Source of the DNA: Ophiothrix spiculata
Lineage: Eukaryota; Echinodermata; Ophiuroidea; Amphilepidida; Ophiotrichidae
Length of the DNA stretch: 35,193 nucleotides
Assembly: GCA_000969725.1 (NCBI GenBank)
Contig: JXSR01S007712.1
Strand: one strand, 5' to 3'
Of the stretch, positions 1 through 11,700 are shown piece by piece; the first letter of the stretch is position 1, and the number at the start of each line of letters is the position of its first letter. The position numbers and the translations under genes were made by a program. The notes under the pieces were generated by a model. That model had not been told where the DNA came from and did no database searches. It worked only from the letters and a program-made list of their open reading frames with translations.

Positions 1-240
1 CACTGTTATTTAAATAGCATTAACCAGTTCCAGTTGTTGACTACATAAGGAATGACATATATAAATGGATATAGATATTTAATATTTTCAAGCAATACCA
101 TGAATGGTTTTTAAGTTGAATGGGCTACAATCATGGCAAAAATACTTGAGACACTTTATGACAGTTATGAAGTAATGAGCGCAACAAACAGAGTGTGAGT
201 TGCGAGTTCAAAGTTCTCTCCTTTCCTTGTCCAAGAACCC

Positions 241-620
241 CAGGGGGGGGGGGCTACTTAGTACAAAAGGGGTTATGGGGAGGTGCCGCAAATTCGGATA
301 GTAAAATCAGGCTTTCTGGTATTCCAATAGGGTCCTTTTTCTTTGCAAAATGAGGTATTTTGATGGGTTTTCTTTTCAAATTTTTTAGAAATTTGCGCCA
401 AATGCCTCAAATTTGGACATTTCTTCTCAAAATGTTAAACAAATTTGCCAAAATAGAGCACATTTGGACAGAAAAAATGAGATTTTTGATTAAATTTGGC
501 TCAAAATTTAGAAGATTTGGTATATGGATGGGTCAATTTGTCTTACAAATTGGTATTTGGATGGGTGGCTTTCGAAATTTCCGAGAGGCACGTCCCTAAC
601 CAACCCCCCCCCCTCCCCCG
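241..620. repeat. Repeat-like block bounded by poly-G and poly-C runs
   Basis: The block opens with a run of G (about 242-253) and closes with C runs (604-618). Inside are repeated words such as AAATTTGG(A/C) and ATGGATGGGT. The open frame at 360-599 is a by-product (Phe/Lys/Met-rich). The organisation resembles the block at 29300-29570 and is probably a dispersed element. Confidence 0.45.
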
Positions 621-1695
621 TTGAATTTTGCAACAACACATGTGCATGGTTATGGTGGTGAAAGAAGTTTTATTAGTAAACCACCATTAGAGATTCAAAA
701 CCACTAGAAATATTTAGAGCATCAGGCCCAATATGCTTGGAAAAGATATTTTTCTTCTACGGCAAAAATAATCTTTTAAAATTGGTGCTTTACATGTTAT
801 AGAATAAATAATAGCACCTGCATTCAGTAGTAAATGTAAATATTCAGACTGGAAACAGTTAAAGTAATGAAATTAAAAAATGGGATATATTCAACATCAG
901 ATGTAATAATATATATACATGTATATATAACACCCAACTGGAATGTAGCAACTATAACCAAAACTATCTCTTGGTACCAACGAGGGGCATTTATTAGGAG
1001 GCACCATACTATACAAATTTGTTATATAAGCTTAAATAATATGGTACATTATACGATCATGATGACCCCTAAAGAGTAAAAAATCCATTTACCAACTTTC
1101 GCCAACATTTTGCAAATACACACACAGGTATGGTAAGCTTAATAAGATAAGAAAATGTTATATAATTGAATGTTTTTTAACAATTTATTTCAAAAATTTA
1201 AGGGGCATCTATCAAAAGGTATATCTCATGGAACAAAAATGTTGCTCTGATTTAGTTTCATGATGTGAGCATTCTTCAGACAACCACATTTGATTGCATA
1301 TACCTCTATTATATCTGTTAGATATAGAAATAACTAACTTAGAAACTAAAATAACTAAGAAATTCATACCAGTGATCCCACTAAGGCCATATGTAGCAAA
1401 ATTGGCGCAGATGCTCAAAAAATTGGCGCAAGGGGTTCCAAAAACAAAAAGTCAAAAATGGGGTTTTGGTTATACACAACGTTCACTTATTTCAGTTTTA
1501 TTCAAATTATATTCAAAATTACTTTCATTTTTGAGGTGATCTTTCTGAAATTGGCAATGGCGTGATGTATAGTTTTGTCTTTATTTTGCTTTCGGACAAA
1601 GTCAAAATCTTAAGTGGGAACACTGATTCATATATAATTACTTCAACATGAAGCAAATTTTCCTTAGAAATCACTTGCTAATGTGGTTGCTAATG

Positions 1696-1786
1696 TCATG
1701 AACAATAGCAACCACCCTGAACCGCTAGTTCCGGGTGGTCAGCCGCCGGTTGAGTTTTGAAGCAGTCCCTTAGTGTCCATACAATT
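1696..1786. repeat. Dispersed GC-rich repeat (family also at 27093-27235)
   Basis: The words GGTGGTCAGCCGCCGGTTGA and GTTTTGAAGCAGTCCC match, with some substitutions, both arms of the inverted element at 27093-27235. It is a single arm with an AACAATAGCAACC word that also recurs there. Confidence 0.55.
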
Positions 1787-2213
1787 ATTGGCTATTTTGA
1801 AATTCCAAGTCTGAGTGATCAAATATTCATGATTTTTTCTTTTATATAAAAATCTGTAGAAACCAATGGAAAAGTTGTACTTCTATTCAGAAATTTTAGA
1901 AAATCCCATAAGCTCTTTATTTCCTCATTTAAATAAAGCATAGAGTGCTACTGCAAAAGATGTTACCATCGTCTACACATAGTTGGATAAACCGACTTCT
2001 TTCAAATTCTTGCAGTGATCAAATACATTTTCCCAGTCAATGAAATATAGAACTTCTTCCTTCTACATAAAAAGAGAGAGATCAAAGAAAAAATTTATAA
2101 AATTTAAATAACTATCACTAGAGCATGGGATGAAAAATGATAAAATCTGTCTCACAGTATTCCGTCTCATCATATTGATAAGGTATCATCTGAACAGAGA
2201 TGAGTTTGGTCAA

Positions 2214-2219
2214 TTTATT
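2214..2219 (-). terminator. Likely poly(A) signal AATAAA
   Basis: AATAAA on the minus strand begins 99 nt downstream of the stop codon and is the first canonical hexamer after the gene. Further copies lie at 1916-1921 and 1580-1585, so alternative 3' ends are possible. The true cleavage site cannot be read from sequence. Confidence 0.5.
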
Positions 2220-2317
2220 TAAGTTACAACATCTGCTGTCGAATGTTTTAAATTCAAACAGATAAACAAAAAAATGATTATATTTCATAGACCATTCCAT
2301 ATAAAAAATAGTCACGA

Positions 2318-5300
2318 CTACAAATTCAATAAGAAATACATCATTCTATTTTTCAACTTTGACCTATGACTATGTGTTGTCCCTTTGACCTCACTTTGAC
2401 TATCCTCACCTTCCCCAGTCCATTCTTGACTGAAATCTTCCTGCATATGTTCCCGAGACATACCAATGTACGACCCTGTACTGTGACGTTTCTTACCACC
2501 TGGCTCAAGTTTCATGCCTCTTTTGTCTCGTCTTCTGACTACTGCTGGTTGAGCCGTGTGGTTCCTACTGGATGAAAACTGAGACATGATTGGTGATGGG
2601 GGGACTTCAACCTGTTGGGGCTTTGTTGTGTTGTGATAGAGTTGAGGTAAACCATACTTAAGTACATGTTGCTCGTAACTTGGTGGAACTCTAGGCAGCT
2701 TAGGAGCAGGGGGCTGTGTTATATTATTCTTTTTACGAGGGGAGGTAGGTAACGGTCTTAAGGTGCCATATAAGAGAATGGCAGGATCACAGCGCTTCAT
2801 CTGTTCATAAACTCTTCCACTTTGAGATATATTGAGCACACTTTGTGACCTTTCATAACTCTGCTGATGTCTCTGCATCTTCACTTCTTCATAGTTAGGA
2901 GGACTTGTGTGTTTTGGTGTGCGGTTTGACCCGCTTAAATGTGGAGAGCTTTTAGACAAAGTAGGAAGCAAAGACTCAGCATGGTGTCCTCTCAAATTCC
3001 TTTGATAAAATCTTTCAACAATTGATGGAGTCTCAAAGCAATCACTGAAGTTGTGCAAATCAGTCAAAGATTGCACACATGGACCAATTGTTGAAGCTTT
3101 TTGTTTTTTGAGGCAGCTTCTATGACTGTTCAAGTCTTTGATAACAGGTTTAACAACAGCAACACGTGGTGATGGATTACCTTCTGCAAACCTTACATTT
3201 CTAGCACTTCCTTTACGACTTCTTAGAGATTCACTTTGATAAACTTGGAAGTCTTTCCTGAGATTTGATCTGGTTGGTGATTTGGTCCTGCTTGGCCTTG
3301 TTGTTTTGCTATCTGTCTCATTACCAACCATAAGACACAAATTTTGAAGCATATCATCAATTGGACTTGCAGTGTTTTTATGTAACTCCTTTTTATCTTG
3401 ATCAGAGCTTGTATCAGGTAAGAATACATCATCATCGTCTGGATTACTCAAAATACTGCTTTGACGTGACAGTACATTTTCAACAGGTTTGGGGAGATCG
3501 TGATCTACACGTGTGCTGTTGGAATCCTTTTCATTTGATGTATTTGAATCAACACTGTCTGTGCCACTGGCTTTGTTACTTCCATTAGTCTTGTCAGAGC
3601 CATGCAAATTTTCCAGGCTATCTGAGCAACTGTTTGTTGTTCTGTAAGGATATGCTGTGTCACAAGGAGTAGACTCTATTTTACCTTCACCATCTTTACA
3701 TCTAGACTGAGTCTCATCTTTTGTATCATACCATCTCCACATGAGCTCATTCCTGTAAGCATCATACTCATCTGGACTGAAGGCATCTTCAAACTGTAAC
3801 AAAGCTAGTTTACTCTTATCCACAGCACCTTTCTGGACTTCAACAACAGTACTGACACTAGAGGCTGAGGAGTCGCTACTTATAGATACAGTATCACTGG
3901 ATTCAAAGTCTGACCCTGATAATCTTTTGGAGACTTTCTTGAGAACATTGGCTGGGCTAGTACGTTTATGACTTCTTTTTGTGATACCTTCACAGTCTAT
4001 CTCCTGACCTTGTACAATGTCCATCAGAATCAGATCAGCATTGTTGTTATTGTCATTATACACCGATTGACATTTGTTGTACCTGCGATGATGCTGCATC
4101 ATCATTCTGTTCTTGCGAGAACAAGAACATTTGTTCTCGTGTTTTTTCCTATATTTTCTATTACTGCTAAGTCTTGTACAACTACACAGTGTAGATGTTG
4201 TCTGCAATTCCTGGTCTGGTAGATTATTGACAGCTCTGATGTATCTATTGACTATATATTGATTACTCCCATTGTAATTCTCTGGACTTTGTAGTTCAAT
4301 GGAGTCTTGAGTAGGATTGTCACTAAATGAATCTGCTCTATTGAAAGAGCCTAACATTTGTTCAATATTTGGGCTCTCACATCTTTCCCAGCCATTGCAT
4401 AATGATATTTCACCTGATGTGGTTGATAAAGTATCCACATCAGAAGTATCACTGTCATATTCTGTTCCACTGATATCACTTATGGCATCATCTAGGGTCT
4501 GTGATGTCTCATCTTTGCAGATATCAAGGGACATATCCATGCTATCTAGTGAAGCTGTCTCTTCAAGCTTTCTGCCTTGTTTCTTGCTTTCAATAGTCAT
4601 TGATAAAATATCAGTCGAAGTGAATCCATCACTTTGTGTTGTGATGACGCTTTGGTGACTTTTCATTGATGCAGCATCTGCATCACTGACATCGTCAAAT
4701 TTGTTGAGAAGGGTATCAAATTCCCGACACAAAGAACTGCTGATGGACATGGTACTGCCGATAGGAGACTCAGTAGCTAGTGTACTACTATCCGTGCTAG
4801 AACAGGACTCGGTCTTGCCTAATGGGTTTTTGTTGAAAGATTTGATTTGTCCATGGTCAATATTGACTATATCATTATGCACAGTCTGTAGCCCTTCTGT
4901 AGATTGTGAGTGAGGTATATGATCAACTACATCATTATGCACAGTTTGTAGCTCCTTGGTAGACTGTGAACGAGATATCTGAATAGTCTCATCAGATAGA
5001 GTATTGTTCTGCACACATTTGTCATTTGAAGGAATTTCATCATTATTTGGAAGAAATACATCATCTGAGTCAGTCAACATACATTCTTCTTCCTCAGGGA
5101 TACCCGATGAATCAACGCTATTAAGGCTAGCATCCCCATTGCTTCCCTCAGTCATAGGAGATGGTGGTGGGGGTGACGGCATGTCATGGTTTCTTGACAA
5201 TGAGGTAGATTTAATGATATCTGGGAATGATCCATGAGCTACTGAGTTAGGCAAGTCATCTAGTTTGCCTCCCAAATCAAGACAAACAAGATCACATTCA

Positions 5301-5712
5301 TCTTGATGGATATTTCCATCGCAAGCACAATCAAGGCCATTTTCTAAGCTTTCCATATTGGAATGTGAGTATGGTTTGATGATGACCTCTTCTCCTACCC
5401 ACTCATCATCGTCACTAAACTCATCATAACCCAACTGACTCAATCCTCTACAATGCTCCACCAGGTCCCAATTATAATTCCCTGTCAACAAATAGCCGCC
5501 TTCTTCTGACCAGACGCTCACGGTACCTTCCCTAATGGCTGTCAGTAGGCTGGAGGAGGATATACCACAGGAGAAAATTTTATACAGGTACTTGACGTGG
5601 ATACTGGTGCTGCCATCTGCTTCTAATTCCACCGGAACACCACTAGCGAGAATCTTCTTCAAAATAGTATCTAGACAAACTGGAGTGGGCGCCTGCTGAA
5701 GTCGCATACCAT
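2318..5712 (-). CDS. PLCH: PLCH terminal exon: 1,130-residue C-terminal tail
   Basis: This exon has 3,395 nt, phase 1 in, with acceptor catttttttaacag, and is open to the stop at 2318-2320. It starts [20 protein letters not shown]. The first ~90 residues (to about 5440) look folded: mixed hydrophobic and polar, with [20 protein letters not shown] and [19 protein letters not shown] do not recognise this block. The rest is low-complexity, Ser/Asp-rich and probably disordered. Visible motifs are two PPxY sites (PPNY at 2891-2902, PPSY at 2675-2686), a proline-rich [12 protein letters not shown], two DDVFLP boxes, basic clusters, and a 60-nt tandem duplication at 4861-4980. Vertebrate PLCH1/2 also have long tails, but this one is unusually large. 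Its link to the gene rests on phase (G|AT restores D) and on the absence of a local start. Confidence 0.88.
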
Positions 5713-8700
5713 CTGTTAAAAAAATGCACAAATTAAACATCATGAATAACTAATACTAATTGTTTTATATTTTGTTAAAAGTAAAGGTGCCAAATGTATT
5801 TGATAAAATCAGAAAATTGGGGGACACATATCAACTTATTTGATTCTTTAAACTTCAATATAAAATGTCATATGAGAACACCAAAAAGATTAAAAAAACT
5901 TGACAAAAGACAGAAGGAAATTAATATAGTTTAAAGCAAACACTGTCATTTTAATCTAAAATGTAATCAAGTTTGCTGTGTCCAAACATTTTCATGGGTG
6001 TAAAGCATGGGGGAGAGGGGAGAAGATTGAAGAGGATTGGTAATATATAAGGTGCAATTATGTTGGAAATGCAATCATTTTGATATGTAGGTTTGCTCCT
6101 ATTTGCATCTTTAGACCTAGCAGCAGGGGAAGGGAGGTGGTTCAATTTGAACCTTTCAAGGCATTTGATCTATATGGCAAACATTTAAATTGTTGTAAAA
6201 GGCATTAACATTTTTATTTTGGGGGTTATAACTGAACTATTATGTTACAAGTAAACCCTCAAATTCCCCTCTGTCAAAAAATGTTCAAACAATTTGAAAA
6301 AAGAAACGGACAGTACTGCATACAACAAATGTAAAAATTATTCAAAACAATTCATCACCAAAAGCAATTTTGGTCTTCCATATACAGTGCACCACTACTG
6401 GTTTCCTTTGAAGAGAGATGTTTTACTGATGCATTAGTAAAACATTAAGTTGACACATTTATAAAGGCTATAGAAGGGTACAAGAGAAAATCAGCTAAAA
6501 TAGCATAAGTCCGAGGTTGGATCTTATGAGTACCAAATCTCTCTGACTAGGCAGCACCTGCCAAGTAGCTTGGTATAGGCGGACACAGGATTGGGGTGAG
6601 AGAGGTCCTGGGTTTGAATCCTGGGGAACCACCTATTTTTGACTCATATATTTCTGAGGATAATGAAAGGCAGTTAAGATAAGGCTCACATGAGTGTCGG
6701 TAACTTCTCACCTAACCCTAAAGCTCCCAAAAGACAGGGGGTCTTATATGACCGCCAAATCACTGCCTGGGCAGCATCCATCGAGTAGATTGTGGACATG
6801 GGATTAGAGTGGCAGAGTTTTGACACATTTATTTTATTGGAAATAGGTTAAGAATAAAAGGAGTTGCAATCAAAACATCTTGCTACTTGTGTGTAAATTC
6901 ACTGACAGAACCATTACTAGGACCTCGTAGGTCAAAAACTGGATGGTCAACAGAAACAGCTAGTGGTGTATAATATATTGGAATTACCAAAATCATCATT
7001 AACATCTCAAACACAAAATAAACACAACAAAAAAGATATCAGAACATAAAAAGTACCATACATGTAATCAGCACAAAAACATGACAATTTATTTGGGTAA
7101 ACATGCCTCAAAATTGTCAAAATAAAAGCACAACTCTATTTAAGAAAATCACTGCAAAGAAAATCATACACATCAATTGAAAGAATTACCTTAAGTTCAT
7201 TCTATTTGCATGTAAAAAAAAATAGAGAAAACCATATACCTGTCAGTATGGTAAACTTACAACCACAAATGTTATGCAGATACATTAAGTGAACATAAAT
7301 AGAGATGATGGTTTTCAAAGGCATATGGCTCTGAGCAAATTTGCAGCTTCTGCCTTTGACGATTTCAATGTATCACACATGGACAGAAAACTAAATAATT
7401 CAAACTTTTGAAGCCATATTTGATTAAAGGCACTAAAAATACAAATTGACCCATTTTATTCTCTTCATTTCATTAAAGTGTAAATTTGGGAGTAACAATT
7501 CCCTTCTCATATCAAAGAGTTTGAATTTGAAATGTTAAGACTTTCAAAATACTCACAAAAAAGCAATTTTGTTTAGGAACAACATCTCTGTATATTCACC
7601 TCTGTCATAAAATGGTCCTAAAAAGGCACCTAAACTGAAATTGACAGATGTACTTCTATAAAAATCCTTTTAGGTCTGTACAAATGAATAAACAATTATT
7701 TTAAAAATCCACTGTCCTTACCATCATGTTGTGCCTGTTCTTCTATACTGGAATTATTCGCATCATCATAACTCCTTCGCTTCATCCTGGATGATGTTGC
7801 AGATGGCGGTCCGTATTCTTTGGAAGGAGCGACTGGCATGGAATATTTACGGCGGAACATCTGAGCAAGAGTGCTTCGTCGGCGAGGTGAACTCTTGTGG
7901 CCGCCAGAGATTGGAGAGTATTCCAACTCAACTGACTTTGTGCGACAATACATTCCCTTGAATTTGGTCTTTTGCATGCGGTCAGTCTGAAAATATACCA
8001 AAATGAACCATTTGGTTTTTAGCTCTTTTGCTCTTTAAAATGTAAATGCTAAAGCATGTAAAGGTAAGAATAATTACTGCAATACTGTCACAGGGATATC
8101 TCTATGGCAAGCCATGGCAGACAAAAATATTTGATAAATTCAACATTAAATCAAATCCAAGATTATTTTAATATCATTAAATACCAGAACAAATCATCAT
8201 TTAAAAACACAACAGAATCAAACATAAAATGATATTGAGGAGAAGCTTAGAAATGTGTTTGCACTTATGTCTGCTCTATCTTGACATAGCAATATCTTAA
8301 TTTGAAAAATCACTGCTTTTAGGTTGTACAGGGACAGTCACACTGGCAGTCAATATGTACGAAAAAAGTTGAATTAGTTCAAAATAGTAAGACCTAATCA
8401 TCTAACGGGGGCCGTGCGTAGCGCGGGCATCTAGCTAGTATTAGACAAATTGTGATAAAATTAAACATACCCAGGTGTCATGGTCCTCTATGGTTATATT
8501 CATGAATATACTGGCTTGATCTAGTCCTTCCAAATGCACATGTCTGTAACCTGCAAAGACAAAAACAAGATGTTAATTGGATTTAGTATACATGATTTTC
8601 AGCACATTTGCTTTTTTTGGCTAAAATTGTGATAAAATCTTAAAATGTGCACAAAACTTTTTGACACTTTCCCTTTTAAGTTATCAAAAAAGAAGAAATT

Positions 8701-11700
8701 GAGTGTGAAATTTACATCAATGACTAGAATAGGGATAAATATTGTGATATGGGGGAAAATGCACCATGCTTCCCCCACTTCTCCCACAGTGCTGCTATTG
8801 CACCCTTTGCATTTATATTGCCATTATGTGGTGAACAACCCTAAAGAAATTTGTCATAGGGTATCATATATTTCCATCTTTACCATTTAGTTTAGGCCTA
8901 TTTATTCTATGCCTCCCTTTTGACTGCCTACATTGTGCATAAGGCCTCCATTTCATATAGCACATGGCAAAACAAAACCTATAAATCTCACCTGGCCTAA
9001 GGCTGCGTACTGGCATGGTCACCTGACCAATGAAATCTCTACCGATAGGATCTTCATCCCACACTGCAAATCGTATCAATGCTAGATCAGCTAGATGTAT
9101 TGTGAATGTCATACTGCAGTCCCAGCACGGGTTAAAACCTGAAAAATATTTCAAATCAATATTTTTACAAATTGTAAGAAATAAGACAAATCCTTACATC
9201 CTCTTATATAGATAGGTTTCTTATCATTCCTATATTTTATCTTATTCATCTCCTTGTTTCCTTTGGCAAAAAACTTTACTCTACTTGCTCCATGGTTCGG
9301 AAGTCACGTAAAGCCGATGGTCCCGTATATGAATAGACTCCTTAATGAGGTATGCATGTCATATGCAAGTACAGTGTATCATTGATTTGGTTGATTGATT
9401 GAATTTAATACATTTAATGTGCGAACGTTTATGATGAACACTTGATTAGAGAGCATTTGTTTTTGGGTAGCTTGTAGACCCAAATTTGACACATAGCACA
9501 AGCCATGGAAATTCTAAGGAAGGATAAAGATGGGTCACTCACTCTAAAATAATGGAAGATATTGCCTGATCAGTGTTAAATTCTTGGTTCTGAACAAAGA
9601 TATGATTACTTATGTGAATCAAATGAATCTAATTCCATTTTGAGCATTTCTCTTGGATATAGCTATGTTCAATAAAAACCTTTGGATAAGATTGTCTACA
9701 CAATGAGATTATCTAGGGTAAACATGTTGATGCCAAAGGTCAGAGGTTACCCCAGTAGGTCAGCTATAGTGAGATAAAATGGAAGATAACTCCAATATTA
9801 TAAACTCTTTCATTTACTTGTAAATCACAATGAGTTTGGATAACCATGGTAACTTACCATTATCTTGTATTGTTTTACTTTGTGCTTTTTGGCAGTCAAT
9901 TGGCAGTCCAATGATCTCAACCTCAACATATGGGTCAATTATCTGGGAAAAAATCAGTAACATAGTAGTGAGTATACAGTGTTTTCCATTTTCAGATTCA
10001 GGGAAGAATCCTGTTTTTTCCTGACACCTTTACAATGAATTGTAACATTTCGGTAACCTGAACACTAAATTTTACCAAAACCCGATTTGCTCATGATTTC
10101 TAACCTATTGCTAATCCTAAACCTAACCTAAACCCAAAATCCAACCTTTCTAGCTGACCCTAAAACCAAATCTTAGCCCCTGCCATACGGAATAAATGGA
10201 AAACAAATTCTAGAATTTTGATGATTTTATCATCAGGAAAAAACAGGATTCTTCTTATTTTGTTTAGTTGTCAACAGAGGCCAAACACTTCCATGTCACA
10301 TAGTTGAAAGTATAATTCTTGACATTTAAGCATGGAGTTTTGAATGATGGTTACCAAGGCGCTTATGGCACCCTGTGCTTGGTAGTAATTTAACTGTGCT
10401 GAAAATGACTATGACGTAAGCATAAGTGGTGCAGGACATTTCTATATGAGTTCTGTATGATTATTTTCAAAAACTGATTGTCTTTATTCATTCATTTCAC
10501 AGCTGCGATAAGTTTCAGTGGACCACGAGCATCTGATCCTGTCTGTCAAACATGTTTGGACTTTGGTATAAAATTGGATTGATTGAGCCCATATTTATTG
10601 GTCGAGCTATGAGTTGCAAAAATATTGGGCGAGACGTAGTCGAGCCAAATATTTTAAAACTCATAGCGAGACCAATAAATAGCGGGCGTAAATCATCCAA
10701 TTTTATCATTATCATGTTTTGGATCCAATATTTTCCCACACTTGGACACCTCAAAGCATGATAATGGATAATATTGTATAGTCACAACTTATCATGGAAG
10801 AATTAGTATACAAATATTGACTGCTCACTCGGGCAGGGACTCAGGCAATAGTAAAAATTATTGGCCTGAGTTGATCGATCAAAGGTCAAAGCTCAAGGAA
10901 AAATAGTAATCCTATCATTGTGAATAGTTTTTATTATTACACCTCATAAATTTTCATGAAGCAATCATGTTCAATCATTGGTTGGGCAAAGGCTATTTTT
11001 TCCCTACAACCAAAGCCACAGTGATATGTATATCAAAATACTACATGGTGTTTTTTGGTGAAGTAGTGTAATCTATCTATCCCTTGGTACCAAAATCATC
11101 CTAAGCAGTATTGAATATACATTATTACTGTCTGTTCTAACCTCTCCTCTCTCCCCAAGTAGACTCTGCGGCGGTTTGGGCAACTGTTGACCACTGACGA
11201 TATGAAGAGTCACTTGTGTTGTCTTGCTTCCAGGGACGGGGTCAGCACTGTTAGGATCAAAATGCTTGGAATCTAACAAAATGCAAAAACAAAATAATAA
11301 AATCTGGTGTCAATATATAAAGAAAGAAATGAATATTGATAAAACAAATCAAAATCAGAGCTTATTTGCTTACAATCATAATTCTCATTTCCATTTTTTG
11401 ACAATAAGGTTGGAATCTACTATCAATTATCTGACTTCAAATTCCTACACCTCAATATTCAGTCATCTATTACTAGGGCTATCAACTAGGGCTATCAACG
11501 TAATAATAATAATAGGCTTTTTTAGCGATTTTCCATTTTGTATCATTGATTCTATTGATCAAACCACTTATGGTTTGCTGCATGTAAATCGTGTCAAGCA
11601 ATTCAGTTTATTTAGTAAGGGCTTCTAATTTCAGAGCACATCCAATATAATGAAAATGAAGCTTTCAATATAATGGGTGGGGTGCACAATGATGGAATTA

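Larger units (their letters stand above)
1..2317. other. 3' UTR and downstream flank; no gene seen
   Basis: Short open frames here have no recognisable product. The stretch contains the 3' UTR next to 2318, a repeat with homopolymer edges at 241-620, and a GC-rich dispersed repeat at 1696-1786 that recurs at 27.1 kb. I see no exon of a neighbouring gene. Confidence 0.6.
9943..11141 (-). other. Intron carrying two palindromic elements
   Basis: This intron between two C2 exons holds the inverted-repeat element at 10004-10253 and the palindrome at 10546-10722. No additional exon was found. Confidence 0.65.

Noticed and set aside
360-599. 79-codon plus-strand open frame with Phe/Lys/Met-rich product
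   Set aside because: It sits wholly inside a repeat-like block with homopolymer edges, and the composition is that of AT-rich repetitive DNA.
6590-6640. tRNA gene suggested by a GGTTTGAATCC B box
   Set aside because: No acceptor stem or anticodon arm could be paired, and a partial second unit follows. It is better explained as a tRNA-derived SINE remnant.
10100-10170. Telomere-like CCTAAACCTAACCTAAACC sequence
   Set aside because: It is short, imperfect and contained within a MITE-like element, so it is not an interstitial telomere or chromosome end.
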